Source of the DNA: an uncultured Muribaculaceae bacterium
GTDB taxonomy: Bacteria; Bacteroidota; Bacteroidia; Bacteroidales; Muribaculaceae
DNA length: 64,000 bases
Direction of reading: 5' to 3'
NCBI GenBank assembly: GCA_902494515.1
Contig: CABUTS010000006.1
Location: 1 to 64,000 of the forward strand
Below are positions 45,304 through 54,720 of the stretch, piece by piece. The translations under genes and the position numbers were made by a program. The notes beneath the pieces are model-generated. The model worked only from the letters and a program-made list of their open reading frames with translations. It was not told where the DNA came from and did not search any database. Each line of letters starts with the position of its first letter. Position 1 is the first letter of the stretch.

Positions 45304-45364
45304 CTCAATTCCGCTGATTTCCGGAAGTTTCAGGCCGGATTTATCAGAAACTTATATCCGCTTT

Positions 45365-45395
45365 TTGATAATGCGAAATATTTTGATTAACTTTG
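45365..45395 (+). promoter_or_regulatory. Promoter of the ArgC-like gene
   Basis: TTG (45365-45367), 20 bp, TAACTTTG (45388-45395). Leader of about 65 nt to the GTG at 45467. Confidence 0.75.
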
Positions 45396-45466
45396 CGATA
45401 GCAACCATAAAAACTGCTTGAATAACCTCAAACCTTGCCATTTCACTAAAAAAATCTGAACAAGAC

Positions 45467-46504
45467 GTGATAAACATAGGAATCCTTGGCGGCGAAACCG
45501 AAGCCGCCGGCGAACTAATCCGAATTCTCATAAATCATCCCGACGTAATCCTGCGTCAGGTGGCCTCCCCCGAGCACGCCGGGCTGCGGGTCGACAGCTT
45601 CCACCGCGGCCTGACCGGCGACACCGACCTCTGCTTCACCCGCGAGCTCGACGACCCGAAACTCAACTGTGTGTTCCTGTTAGGCGAACCCTGGCAGGCC
45701 CGCGAATATGTGGAGCAGGCCGACAGCCGCAGCCATGTGTCGCAGCTCAACGAGGACGAGGAGCCGGAGGATTTCCTGCATATCATCGACATGACCGGAA
45801 GCTGGCTCAACGGCGGCGAAGGAATGGTCTACGGCTTCCCGGAATTCCGCCGCAAGGCGCTGGTGCGCGGAGCGCTACGGGCGTCGGTACCCTCGCCGAC
45901 AGCCACTTTGCTGGAGCTGGCCCTGTTCCCGCTGGCCAAGAACCACCTGCTTGAGGGGACGATAAACGTTAAGGTCACCCTTCCGCACCGCGCCCTGACT
46001 GCGCCCGTCATCGACAGCCATTACGACCAGGCGCTCTCAACGCGTCTCGACCCGATTGCCCCGATTGAGAACCGCACCGACGCTTCGATTGCCGCCGGGG
46101 AGGCGCTCCGCGAGCTACGCCAGATCGATTCCACCTTCAACGGAACGCTGAACGTCAGCCAGAGTGTCAGCGCCGTCACCACCCGCGGCCTTCGTGCCGA
46201 CATCGAAATCGGCGCCGGAATCAGCGCCGACGAGGCCCGTCACCTGTTCGAGGAGGCCTATTCCGACCACTCCTTCACCTTCCTGCTCGACCGCGAGCCG
46301 GAAGTCGTGGATGTGGCCAACACCAACAAATGCCTGCTGCAGATTACCCCCGCCGACATCACCGGCGCGCGCCCGGGGCTGCGCATCACCGCCGTGATGG
46401 ACGCCCTGGTGAAGGGCTGCGCCGGCACCGCGGTCCACTGCATGAACCTCCTTTTCGGCCTCTCGGAGCGCACCGGCCTCGCCCTGAAAGCCTCCACGAT
46501 TTAA
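45467..46504 (+). CDS. ArgC/Asd-like semialdehyde dehydrogenase family protein without active-site cysteine
   Basis: 345 aa from a GTG at 45467. N-terminal NAD(P) fold (INIGILGGETEAAGELIRIL) and the DMTG and VYGFPEFRR motifs match N-acetyl-gamma-glutamyl-phosphate reductase. Where functional enzymes have an N-P-G-C-x-P-T motif, here is ASVPSPTATLLEL, with Ser143 in the Cys position. The C-terminal dimerisation domain (VSQSVSAVTTRGLRADIEIG, NTNKCLLQITPA) is intact. Catalysis through a thioester is therefore unlikely. It may be a regulatory or different-activity homolog. No arg genes lie beside it. Confidence 0.8.
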   Translation: MINIGILGGETEAAGELIRILINHPDVILRQVASPEHAGLRVDSFHRGLTGDTDLCFTRELDDPKLNCVFLLGEPWQAREYVEQADSRSHVSQLNEDEEPEDFLHIIDMTGSWLNGGEGMVYGFPEFRRKALVRGALRASVPSPTATLLELALFPLAKNHLLEGTINVKVTLPHRALTAPVIDSHYDQALSTRLDPIAPIENRTDASIAAGEALRELRQIDSTFNGTLNVSQSVSAVTTRGLRADIEIGAGISADEARHLFEEAYSDHSFTFLLDREPEVVDVANTNKCLLQITPADITGARPGLRITAVMDALVKGCAGTAVHCMNLLFGLSERTGLALKASTI

Positions 46505-46528
46505 CCGCGAAGAACAATGAAGGATAGA

Positions 46529-46565
46529 ATCGCGCGATCACGCGCGATAACAGAACGAAAGTTAC
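46529..46565 (-). repeat. 37-bp dispersed intergenic repeat, copy C (inverted)
   Basis: On the minus strand reads GTAACTTTCGTTC, TGTTATCGCGCG, TGATCGCGCGAT. It faces copy B across the array 46566-46690. Confidence 0.85.
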
Positions 46566-46696
46566 TTTTTTAGCTACAAACGCTAAAGCCATAACCGCTA
46601 AAGCTAAGCACAAAAGCAAAGCGCTAAAGCTAAGCACAAAAGCAAAGCGCAAAAGCTAAACACAAAAGCCACAAGAGCAAAGATCCAAAACATAAG
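46566..46696. repeat. Short-period array of GC(T/C)AAAGC/AAAAGCAAAGC units
   Basis: Imperfect units such as CGCTAAAGC, CTAAGCACAAAAGCAAAG (nearly duplicated, 46599-46640) and CAAAAGC fill the space between copies C and B. A similar unit (AAACGCCAAAGC) follows at 46755. No frame here is convincing as a gene. Confidence 0.75.
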
Positions 46697-46733
46697 GTAA
46701 CTTTCGTTCAGTTATCGCGCGTGCTCGCGCGAT
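46697..46733 (+). repeat. 37-bp dispersed intergenic repeat, copy B
   Basis: GTAACTTTCGTTC, AGTTATCGCGCG, TGCTCGCGCGAT. It lies between the ArgC-like gene and the end of the Wzc-like gene (convergent). Confidence 0.85.
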
Positions 46734-46783
46734 CCAAAGCATAGCTTTTAGCCACAAACGCCAAAGCATAGCCAAAGCACAGC

Positions 46784-46815
46784 AGCGCCCGATTCCAAAG
46801 TTGGAACCGGGCGCT
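46784..46815 (-). terminator. Hairpin past the end of the polysaccharide operon
   Basis: AGCGCCCG (46784-46791) pairs with CGGGCGCT (46808-46815), extended by CCAA/TTGG inside. It lies 82 bp past the Wzc-like stop. No long T-run, so a weak terminator at best. Confidence 0.5.
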
Positions 46816-46897
46816 GATATTTGGGAGGCAGCGGCCGCCGGGAAAACCCTGAAAGGGGCGCCGGGGGGGGGAGCCTGAGAAGTGGCAGGATGGGGGA

Positions 46898-49390
46898 TTA
46901 CTTGCTCTCGGACTTGTTCTTGCTGTGGTAGCCGTAGCCGTAACCATAGCCGTAACCGTAGCGCGACGAGAGACCGCCGATACGCGAAACATCGGTGCCG
47001 TTGAGGATAATCGCGATGTTGTGGTAGCGCTGGTTGTCGTAGAGTTCCTGAATGCGGGGGAGCATGTCGCGTTCGAGCACACCTGCACGGATGATGAAGG
47101 CAGTCATATCGGCATGACGGTTGATGATCTTGGCGTCGGCGACAACCTCGACAGGCGGGCAGTCGAGAAGCACGTAATCATACTCGGTGCGGAGCTTGTC
47201 GAGCAGGCTCTTCAGGCGCGGCGAGTAGAGCAGTTCGGCGGGATTCGGGGGAATGGCTCCGACGGGGAGGACGTCGATGAAGTGGTCCTTCGGAGGATTG
47301 TTGGGGTCGATGCGCTTCGGGGGCTCGACGGGGCGGTGAACCAGAATCTGGTCGAGAGTGGCGTGGCCCGAGAGGTAAGCCGAAAGACCGGTCGACGGGG
47401 AGTTGACGAAGCTCGACAGGGAAGCCTTGCGAAGGTCAAGGTCGAGGACACAGACCTTCTTGTCCTTGATGGCGAGCACGGTGGCGAGGTTCATGGCTAC
47501 GAACGTCTTGCCGGAACCGGCGTTGGCGGAGGTGACCATGATGATGTGTGCGCCGTTGCTGTCCGCATCGGTCATCAGCTCGAGGTTGGTGCGGATAACA
47601 CGGAACGCCTCGTTGATGGTGTTGCCGGAGCCCTTGCGCACCAGCACCACGCGACGATCTTTCTCGTCCTCGTGAGCCTTGCGGAGGCGCTGCAGGCCGG
47701 TGCGTTTGTGGTAGCCCAGAGGAATTTCGCCGATGAAAGGCACGGAGAGGTGCTCGAGGTCGCGGCGGCCGCGGACCTTGGTGTTGAACATCTCGATGAG
47801 GTAGATGACACCGGTGGGGAGGAGCAGGCCCAGCAGGACGGCCACCATCATGATGGCGCGGGGGTTGGGTGAAACCGGAACATTCGCGCCTGTAGGAGGT
47901 GTGATCACGCGGGTGTTGTAGGCGGTGAAGGCCTGCGAGAGCTCGTTCTCCTCACGCTTCTGGAGAAGGAAGAGATACAGAGCTTCCTTGACCTTCTGCT
48001 GACGCTCGACGCTGAGAAGGTAGCGGGCCTGAGTCGGGTTGGCCTGCAGACGCGAAGAGGCCATGGCCTCGTTTGTCTGGGCCGCGCGGATTCCGGCGTT
48101 GAGGGTCACGATATAGTTGTCGATTGACTGGAGCACGGCCTGACGGAGACCGTCAAGCTGGGCGTCCATGGTTACTACAAGGGGGTTGGAGGTCGAAGAG
48201 TTCTGCACCAGGTTGTTGCGCTGGAGGAGCATCTTGTTGTACTCCGAAATCTGCTGCTCGATGTTCAGGTTCTCGAGGCCGGAATTGGCGGGGAGAACGT
48301 TGAAGGAGTTCGCGGAGTTGCCCAGATAGTTGCGGATATAGCGGGCCATGCCGAGGCGGTTGTTGAGCTGGAGAACCTCGTCGGTGGCGGTGTTCGCGCG
48401 CTGGAAGTAAGCCTGGGCGGCAGCCTCGACGTCAGGCACCATGTGGGCCGACTTGAAGGATGAGATTTCGGAGTCGACGCCGCCGAGTTCCTCCTCGATC
48501 AGACCGAGACGATCCTTGATGAACTCCGAGGTGGAGACGGCAATGCGGTTCTTGTCGCGGATCCAGTTCTCGTTGTAAAGCTCGATGAGGGTGTTGAGGA
48601 CATCCTCGGCGCGGGGGATGTTCACGTCGGTGTAGGTCAGGGAGATTACCGACGACCAGTCTTCGGGAATCTCAGCCTTCAGGCCGTTGAGGGCGTTGAG
48701 GGCGGCACCCTGAACCGAACCGCGGGACACGTTCAGAATCATCGGCTCCTTGATTTTGCCGGTGAACGAGGCGTTGGGAGCGTAGGCGATCTTGCCGGCG
48801 GGGGTGTCGATGGTGTCGAGCTTGTTGTAATTCGCGATGGTCACATCCTTATAGACAGGCTTGTCGCCGTCATCGGCGACACCGGCGATGCCAATCTCGA
48901 GATCCGAGAGCACAGCCTTGCCATCGGGATACAGCGTGGCATGGAACTTGACCGTCTTTTCGTCAGCGATTCCGGGGAAAGAGAAGGTCACCGGAAGGGT
49001 CGGGCCATAGAGGGTCTTGGCGTAGAAGGGACCGTCGACGGAGTAATTGACATTGAGGCCCAGCTGCTTCACGACCTGATACATCAGGGTCGGGGAGGAG
49101 ATGGAAATCACCTCGTTCTTGACGTTGGTGTTGGCTTGGAGGAAGCCCATACCGGAGAACTGCTGCCCGACGTCGCCGCCGGCCGAGCCGCCGATATTGT
49201 CATCCTTGATCATCAGCGTAGCGCTGCGCTGATATACTTTCGGGGTCTTGAGAATCTGGTAAAATGCGAATCCGCAGCATACAGCCAGAGAAATCACATA
49301 CCAGTACCAGTGTGAGATGCACATCCAGAGGATGTCCTTGAAACTCACACCCTGTTCTACCTGAGAGGAGTTGTTGTCGTTTTCTTGCAC
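46898..49390 (-). CDS. Wzc-like polysaccharide co-polymerase and tyrosine autokinase
   Basis: 830 aa. Wzz-type domain with first membrane helix at about 30-50 (WYWYVISLAVCCGFAF), a long coiled-coil periplasmic part to about 490, second helix (PRAIMMVAVLLGLLLPTGVIYL). The BY-kinase domain follows from about 590: Walker A TSANAGSGKTFVAMN, Walker A' VCVLDLDLRKASL, Walker B YVLLDCPPV. The C-terminus is a tyrosine cluster (YGYGYGYGYGYH), the autophosphorylation tail. Controls chain length and export of capsule or exopolysaccharide with the Wza-like protein just upstream (35 bp). Confidence 0.93.
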   Translation of the reverse strand: MQENDNNSSQVEQGVSFKDILWMCISHWYWYVISLAVCCGFAFYQILKTPKVYQRSATLMIKDDNIGGSAGGDVGQQFSGMGFLQANTNVKNEVISISSPTLMYQVVKQLGLNVNYSVDGPFYAKTLYGPTLPVTFSFPGIADEKTVKFHATLYPDGKAVLSDLEIGIAGVADDGDKPVYKDVTIANYNKLDTIDTPAGKIAYAPNASFTGKIKEPMILNVSRGSVQGAALNALNGLKAEIPEDWSSVISLTYTDVNIPRAEDVLNTLIELYNENWIRDKNRIAVSTSEFIKDRLGLIEEELGGVDSEISSFKSAHMVPDVEAAAQAYFQRANTATDEVLQLNNRLGMARYIRNYLGNSANSFNVLPANSGLENLNIEQQISEYNKMLLQRNNLVQNSSTSNPLVVTMDAQLDGLRQAVLQSIDNYIVTLNAGIRAAQTNEAMASSRLQANPTQARYLLSVERQQKVKEALYLFLLQKREENELSQAFTAYNTRVITPPTGANVPVSPNPRAIMMVAVLLGLLLPTGVIYLIEMFNTKVRGRRDLEHLSVPFIGEIPLGYHKRTGLQRLRKAHEDEKDRRVVLVRKGSGNTINEAFRVIRTNLELMTDADSNGAHIIMVTSANAGSGKTFVAMNLATVLAIKDKKVCVLDLDLRKASLSSFVNSPSTGLSAYLSGHATLDQILVHRPVEPPKRIDPNNPPKDHFIDVLPVGAIPPNPAELLYSPRLKSLLDKLRTEYDYVLLDCPPVEVVADAKIINRHADMTAFIIRAGVLERDMLPRIQELYDNQRYHNIAIILNGTDVSRIGGLSSRYGYGYGYGYGYHSKNKSESK

Positions 49391-49425
49391 GGCAGAAAAA
49401 AAATTGGAAACTTGAATATTCGGAA

Positions 49426-50265
49426 TTACCAGTTCCTGATAAGAAGAATCACTGTGGTAACAAACGAAGCGATTGAAATCCAGAAGCTGGGGGTCTGGAA
49501 GGCGGAGCCGTTGGCGGTGGTGGTACGCTTGCGCAAGTCGTTGGGCTCGACGTAAATCACATCGTCCTGCTGAAGATAGTAGACGGGCGAGGAGAAGGTG
49601 GCCTGAGCGTTGGTGAGGTCCACGGTGTGGGCGACCTGACGACCGTCTTCCATTCGGAGTACAATGACGTTGTTGCGTTTGCCCTGGATGGTGAGGTCAC
49701 CGGCGGCGGCGATGGCATCGAGCAAGGTGAACTGGTCACGTCCGATGGCAACCTTTCCTGGGTTGCTGACTTCGCCGAGGACACTGACGGTGCGGTTGAG
49801 GAACTCAACGATAACCGTGGGGTCCTTCACGAGGTTACGCTGGATAAGTTCTTTCTTGATGTATTCGGCCACCTGGGTTCGGCGCATCCCCTCGATGTGA
49901 AGTGTGCCGAGCACAGGGAAGTCGATATCGCCGTAGGAGTCTACGGTGTAGGAAGAGGATTCGTTGGAGTTGGAGCTGGAGCTACCGGGGGTGGAAATGG
50001 TAGCGGTCTGGATGTCGCCGATACGGCGGCTTGCCACGGGGAGGTTGAAGAGCGCGGCCAGCTGCGGGTCTTTGGAGTGGACTACGATCGAGAGGCGGTC
50101 GCCCGGCTTGACGAGAAGCTCGCTGGAGGGAGTCACCTCAAGGCGCTGACCGTTCGTAATGTCCTGAAAATAGGTGATATCCTTGGGAGTGCGGCAGGAC
50201 GACAGGCTCGCCATGGCAATCAGGATTATACCTAACGCTTTAAAGAAGTTATTTCGCAATAGCAT
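49426..50265 (-). CDS. Wza-like polysaccharide export lipoprotein
   Basis: 279 aa. Lipoprotein signal (GIILIAMASLSSC). Poly_export domain (LVKPGDRLSIVVHSKDPQLA, then YTVDSYGDIDFPVLGTLHIEG), SLBB-type domain (VSVLGEVSNPGKVAIG; LTIQGKRNNVIVLR), and a C-terminal membrane anchor (FWISIASFVTTVILLIRNW). Outer-membrane export channel for exopolysaccharide, partner of the Wzc-like kinase. Same operon. Confidence 0.93.
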   Translation of the reverse strand: MLLRNNFFKALGIILIAMASLSSCRTPKDITYFQDITNGQRLEVTPSSELLVKPGDRLSIVVHSKDPQLAALFNLPVASRRIGDIQTATISTPGSSSSNSNESSSYTVDSYGDIDFPVLGTLHIEGMRRTQVAEYIKKELIQRNLVKDPTVIVEFLNRTVSVLGEVSNPGKVAIGRDQFTLLDAIAAAGDLTIQGKRNNVIVLRMEDGRQVAHTVDLTNAQATFSSPVYYLQQDDVIYVEPNDLRKRTTTANGSAFQTPSFWISIASFVTTVILLIRNW

Positions 50266-50319
50266 ATTATGGTGTTGATTATTTCGGAATTTGATGGCAT
50301 CGGGTCCCGAGGATGGGGG

Positions 50320-51486
50320 TCAGTCGTAGCGGGCCGAAGGCTCGCCGCGGCGCTGGCGGGCGCGGATGGTGCGGGTCAGCAGGTAGTTGGCCACCACCCA
50401 TATAATCAGGTCGATGACCAGAATCATGAATGGGCCTACAGCCGGAGAGAGGACCATGTCGAGAGCCACAAGACCGGCCGAGAATCCCAGAATAGAGATC
50501 ATGGCAACGCGCTGACGAATGTTCAACGCCAGGAGTTTGTGGTGGATATGACAGCGGTCGGGCAGGAAGGGGGAATTGCCACGGAGGATGCGGTGCACAA
50601 ACACGCGGACCACGTCGAGCGCGGGGACGGCCAGCGGCGCGAAGGCCAGCACAAGCACATCAGCTTGGAAGACTCCGACAGTGGGAAGGTTGGAAATTTC
50701 CATCGCCAGAAAGCTGAGGACGATACCGGTAGTCAGCGACCCGGTGTCGCCCATGAATATTTTCTTATGCTTGGCGGCGTTGCCGAAAACATTGTAGTAG
50801 AAGAACGGCACGAGGGTGCCGAGGCCGGCGAAGGCGATCAGGGCGTAGACCCACTGTCCGGCGGCAATCAGCACGAAGCCGTAGAAGGCCATGGCGATGC
50901 CGCTCAGGCCCGAAGCAAGGCCGTCGATGCCGTCGATGAGGTTGATGGCGTTGACAATGAATACAACCAGAAGCACCGTCAGCATATAGGACAGCACCAT
51001 CGGGAGCTCCCCGATGCCGAGCATGCCGTGGAGGCTGTCGAGACGGACACCACCCATTGCCAGCAGCAGACCGGCAAGAATCTGGGCTACAAATTTGGCG
51101 CGGTACTTTACACCGATGAGGTCATCGGCGAGGCCGACCACATACATCAGCATGATCGAGCATAGACCGAAACATAGCGGAATCGCATGACTTTCAACCG
51201 TCTGCGATTTCAGAACGGCCCCGACTGAGATTGAGCTCAAATCCGGATAGCTCTCACCGGTCAGCAGAACAATACCGGAAACAAGACAAAGCGAGAAAAC
51301 CAGCGAAGGCATGAAGGCCATACCCCCAAGGCGGGGAATCGCCACTTTGTGAATTTTTCGTTCATCGGGTTCATCGAACAGGCGTTTGCGAAAAGCTATA
51401 AGCAGAATCTGCGGAATAATGATACCACAGAGCAGAGTGCTGACGCAAAATACAGCCAAGACAACGAGAATCCAGTGCATTTTCAA
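50320..51486 (-). CDS. WecA/MraY-family undecaprenyl-phosphate sugar-1-phosphate transferase
   Basis: 388 aa, about 10 helices. DEPDERKIHKVAIPRLGGMAF (about 38-58), GLADDLIGVKYRAKF (DD motif, about 119), NAINLIDGIDGLASG (about 158) and FMGDTGSLTTG (about 241) are the catalytic loops. Starts polysaccharide assembly on undecaprenyl phosphate in the inner membrane. First gene of the three-gene minus-strand operon, with a good promoter and a leader of about 140 nt. Confidence 0.95.
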   Translation of the reverse strand: MKMHWILVVLAVFCVSTLLCGIIIPQILLIAFRKRLFDEPDERKIHKVAIPRLGGMAFMPSLVFSLCLVSGIVLLTGESYPDLSSISVGAVLKSQTVESHAIPLCFGLCSIMLMYVVGLADDLIGVKYRAKFVAQILAGLLLAMGGVRLDSLHGMLGIGELPMVLSYMLTVLLVVFIVNAINLIDGIDGLASGLSGIAMAFYGFVLIAAGQWVYALIAFAGLGTLVPFFYYNVFGNAAKHKKIFMGDTGSLTTGIVLSFLAMEISNLPTVGVFQADVLVLAFAPLAVPALDVVRVFVHRILRGNSPFLPDRCHIHHKLLALNIRQRVAMISILGFSAGLVALDMVLSPAVGPFMILVIDLIIWVVANYLLTRTIRARQRRGEPSARYD

Positions 51487-51634
51487 AAAAAATTAGGTGC
51501 AGGGGAACCCTGGCGTAAAACAAAGGCAAAAAAAACTTACTATCAGACAGTTAGCTACAATTTACCCAATTCCAAGCATCATTTCGGTGCTTTAAATATA
51601 TCAGCTAAAACATCAATACGGTGCTATTTCGGTG

Positions 51635-51665
51635 CAAAATTACAAAAAATTTGCCTAACTGACAA
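51635..51665 (-). promoter_or_regulatory. Promoter of the exopolysaccharide operon
   Basis: Minus strand: TTG (51663-51665), 20 bp, TAATTTTG (51635-51642). The leader to 51486 contains two copies of ATTTCGGTGC (near 51581 and 51627) and a small CAGGG/CCCTG hairpin just before the start. Confidence 0.7.
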
Positions 51666-51824
51666 CATTTTTTTATCATTAACGGGACTTTTTGATATCA
51701 AAATACGGACTTTATGTGGTTGCGACGCATAGCTTAATTCACTCATTTCTACCTCATCCTGCCTAATCCGATATAAAAAGGGATAAAAAAACTCAACAGA
51801 TGGGTCATTTTCCGAAAAATTCAT
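51666..51824. other. Intergenic region between divergent wecA-like and speA genes
   Basis: AT-rich, no gene seen. Contains the back-to-back promoters. Confidence 0.4.
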
Positions 51825-51832
51825 TAACTTTG
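51825..51832 (+). promoter_or_regulatory. speA: -7 promoter box of speA
   Basis: TAACTTTG; the -33 region (near 51802) is TGGG, a weak match. Leader about 80 nt. Confidence 0.55.
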
Positions 51833-51918
51833 CATGACGGTCCGCGCCCGGCGGTTTTCAGCCCGGAGCGGCCGGTATGTTCTGATTTTTTAATCCAAAT
51901 AATCCAAGATAGCCTGAA

Positions 51919-53820
51919 ATGAGAAAATGGCGAGTTGAAGACAGCGCCGAGCTTTACAACATCAACGGCTGGGGCCGTCAGTATTTTTCGGTCAACGAAA
52001 AGGGGAACATGACGGTGCAGCCGCGCCCCGATCTGGCACCGGTCGACATCCGCGAGGTGCTCGACGAGCTGCAGCTCAAGGACATCACCGCTCCGGTGCT
52101 GCTCCGCTTTCCCGACATCCTCGACAACCGCGTCGAGAAAATCTACAACTGCTTCCGCAAGGCTGCCGAAGAGTATGATTACCAGGGGCAGAACTATGTG
52201 ATTTACCCTATAAAGGTCAATCAGATGCGCCCGGTCGTGGAGGAGATTGTCAGCCACGGCAAGAAGTTCAACATCGGTCTGGAAGCCGGCTCGAAGCCTG
52301 AGCTCCACGCCGTGCTGGCCACGAACATCGACGAAAACGCCCTGATTATCTGCAACGGCTACAAGGACGAAAACTATATCGAACTGGCCCTGCTGGCCCA
52401 GAAGATGGGGCGCCGGATCATCTTAGTGGTGGAGAAGCCCAACGAGCTGAACCTCATCAAGGAGATTTCCAAACGCCTGAAAATCACCCCCGCAATCGGC
52501 GTGCGCATCAAGCTGGCCAACTCGGGTTCGGGCAAATGGGAGGAATCCGGCGGCGACCAGTCGAAGTTCGGTCTGGACTCCTCGGAGCTGCTCCAGGCCA
52601 TCGATTTCCTCCAGAAAAACGACGCCATGAACTGGCTGCAGCTGATTCACTTCCATATCGGCAGCCAGATTACCAAGATCCGCCGCATCAAGAACGCCCT
52701 GCGCGAGGCGATGCAGTTCTATGTACAGCTGTCGAAACTCGGTTTTTCAGTAAAGTACGTCGACATCGGCGGCGGCCTCGGCGTGGACTACGACGGCACC
52801 CGTTCGTCGGCCTCCGAGAGTTCCATGAACTACTCCATCCAGGAGTATGCCAACGACGCAATCTATTCCATAGTAGACGTTTGCGAGAAGAACGGACTTC
52901 CGCAGCCCGATATCGTCAACGAGAGCGGCCGCTCGCTGGCCGCCCACCACTCCGTGCTCATCATCGAGGCTCTCGAGGCCACCTCGCTCCCCCGCTGGCG
53001 CGAGGGGATCGACGACCTCCGCGGCGACGAGCATGAGCTGATCAAGGAACTTTACGACATCTGGGACGAAATCAACTCCAACAACCTCTTCGAGTCGTGG
53101 CACGACGCCATCCAGTGCCGCGAGGAGTCGCTGGACCTCTTCTCCATGGGGATGCTCGACCTGCGCAACCGCGCTCTGGCCGAAAAGCTCTTCTGGGAGA
53201 TTGCCCGCGAGGTTGCCCAGACCACCGATTCGATGAAGCACCCGCCCGAGGAGCTGCGCAAGGTGTCCCGTATGCTCCCCGACAAATATTACTGCAACTT
53301 CTCTCTTTTCCAGTCGCTTACCGACTCCTGGGCCATAGACCAGCTGTTTCCCATCGTGCCGATCTCGCGTCTCGACGAGAAGCCGACGAAGATAGCGACA
53401 ATCCAGGACATGACCTGCGACTCCGACGGCAAAATCGCCCATTTCATCTCCCCGCAGGGGGTCACCAAGGCCCTGCCGGTCCACCCGCTGAAGCCCGGCG
53501 AGCCATACTACCTCGGGGTGTTCCTCGTGGGCGCATATCAGGAGATTTTAGGCGACATGCACAACCTGTTCGGCGACACCAACGCCGTGCATATCTCCTG
53601 TTACAAAGACCATTACGAGATTGACCGCGTGATCGACGGCGAAACCGTGGCCGAGGTGCTTGACTACGTGCAGTACGACGCCAAGCGGCTGGTGCGCAAC
53701 GTCGAAACCTGGGTCACAAAGGCCATGAAGGCAGGCAAAATCACCCCCGAGGAGGGACGCGAATTCCTTTCAAACTACCGCTCCGGGCTTTATGGCTACA
53801 CCTATCTTGAAAAAGACTGA
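51919..53820 (+). CDS. speA: Biosynthetic arginine decarboxylase
   Basis: 633 aa, PLP-dependent fold III. PLP-lysine region QNYVIYPIKVNQMRPVVEEI (about 94-113), LEAGSKPELHA, IHFHIGSQITKIR (about 243) and DIGGGLGVDY (about 283). Makes agmatine from arginine, the first step of polyamine synthesis. Full length. Its 3' end overlaps the next gene by 29 bp. Confidence 0.96.
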   Translation: MRKWRVEDSAELYNINGWGRQYFSVNEKGNMTVQPRPDLAPVDIREVLDELQLKDITAPVLLRFPDILDNRVEKIYNCFRKAAEEYDYQGQNYVIYPIKVNQMRPVVEEIVSHGKKFNIGLEAGSKPELHAVLATNIDENALIICNGYKDENYIELALLAQKMGRRIILVVEKPNELNLIKEISKRLKITPAIGVRIKLANSGSGKWEESGGDQSKFGLDSSELLQAIDFLQKNDAMNWLQLIHFHIGSQITKIRRIKNALREAMQFYVQLSKLGFSVKYVDIGGGLGVDYDGTRSSASESSMNYSIQEYANDAIYSIVDVCEKNGLPQPDIVNESGRSLAAHHSVLIIEALEATSLPRWREGIDDLRGDEHELIKELYDIWDEINSNNLFESWHDAIQCREESLDLFSMGMLDLRNRALAEKLFWEIAREVAQTTDSMKHPPEELRKVSRMLPDKYYCNFSLFQSLTDSWAIDQLFPIVPISRLDEKPTKIATIQDMTCDSDGKIAHFISPQGVTKALPVHPLKPGEPYYLGVFLVGAYQEILGDMHNLFGDTNAVHISCYKDHYEIDRVIDGETVAEVLDYVQYDAKRLVRNVETWVTKAMKAGKITPEEGREFLSNYRSGLYGYTYLEKD

Positions 53821-54673
53821 TTGTTTGGACGAGGCTGATCGCTCGGAAACGACTGATTCCCGGGAGATTAACCGCTACTTCATGCGGCTGGCCTACCGCG
53901 GGGAAAATTTCCACGGCTGGCAGCGTCAGCCGGGCGACGTCACTGTGCAGCAGGTTGTGGAAGAGGCGCTTGCGCGGGTTTTCCGTCTGCCGGAAGTGGC
54001 GGTGACGGGTGCCGGGCGCACCGATGCGGGGGTCAACGCCTCCTGTATGTGGGCGCATTTCGATCTGCCGGCTCCAGCAGCCGAAGGCCCGGCGTCCGCA
54101 GCGGGCAAACCGTTTCCCGACCCCGCCGGGAACGACCGGCTGATTCACTCGCTCAACTGCATGCTGGCTCCCGACGTGGTGATTTTCGAGATTGTCAGGG
54201 TGCATTCCGAAGCACACGCGCGGTTCGACGCCACCAGCCGCAGCTACCGTTATTACGCTCATACCCAACGCAATCCGTTCGTGCGCGAGCTCTCCTGGCT
54301 GGCCCCTCCGGGTCTTGACTTCGATGCTATGAACCGCGCCGCAGCCATCCTGCTCGAAGTCAGCGACTTCACCTCATTCTCGAAACTCCACACCGACACC
54401 AAGACGAACATCTGCCGCGTCAGCCATGCCGTCTGGCGGCAGCTCGACGCAAGCCGCTGGGTGTTCGAGATCACCGCTGACCGCTTCCTGCGCAATATGG
54501 TGCGCGCCGTGGTCGGCACACTCGTGGAGGTCGGCCGCGGCAAGCTGTCAATCCAGGGGTTCCGCGACATCATCGACCGCCGCAACCGCTGCGCCGCCGG
54601 CACATCCATGCCCCCCGGCCCCCTCTTCCTCCATGACATAACCTATCCCTACCCCCTTGGGAAACTTCTTTAG
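53792..54673 (+). CDS. truA: tRNA pseudouridine synthase A
   Basis: 293 aa from the ATG at 53792 overlapping speA; a start at 53882 is also possible. RYFMRLAYRGENFHGWQRQP is the family start, catalytic Asp in GAGRTDAGVNAS (about 70-81), then SRSYRYYAHT. Modifies U38-40 in tRNA anticodon arms. Complete. An insertion of Ala/Pro-rich residues (EGPASAAGKPFPDPAG) lies after FDLPA. Confidence 0.94.
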   Translation: MATPILKKTDCLDEADRSETTDSREINRYFMRLAYRGENFHGWQRQPGDVTVQQVVEEALARVFRLPEVAVTGAGRTDAGVNASCMWAHFDLPAPAAEGPASAAGKPFPDPAGNDRLIHSLNCMLAPDVVIFEIVRVHSEAHARFDATSRSYRYYAHTQRNPFVRELSWLAPPGLDFDAMNRAAAILLEVSDFTSFSKLHTDTKTNICRVSHAVWRQLDASRWVFEITADRFLRNMVRAVVGTLVEVGRGKLSIQGFRDIIDRRNRCAAGTSMPPGPLFLHDITYPYPLGKLL

Positions 54674-54720
54674 GGCAAAGCCTCTATATTAAACCTTTTG
54701 ATTTCCAGCAATTTCCATCT

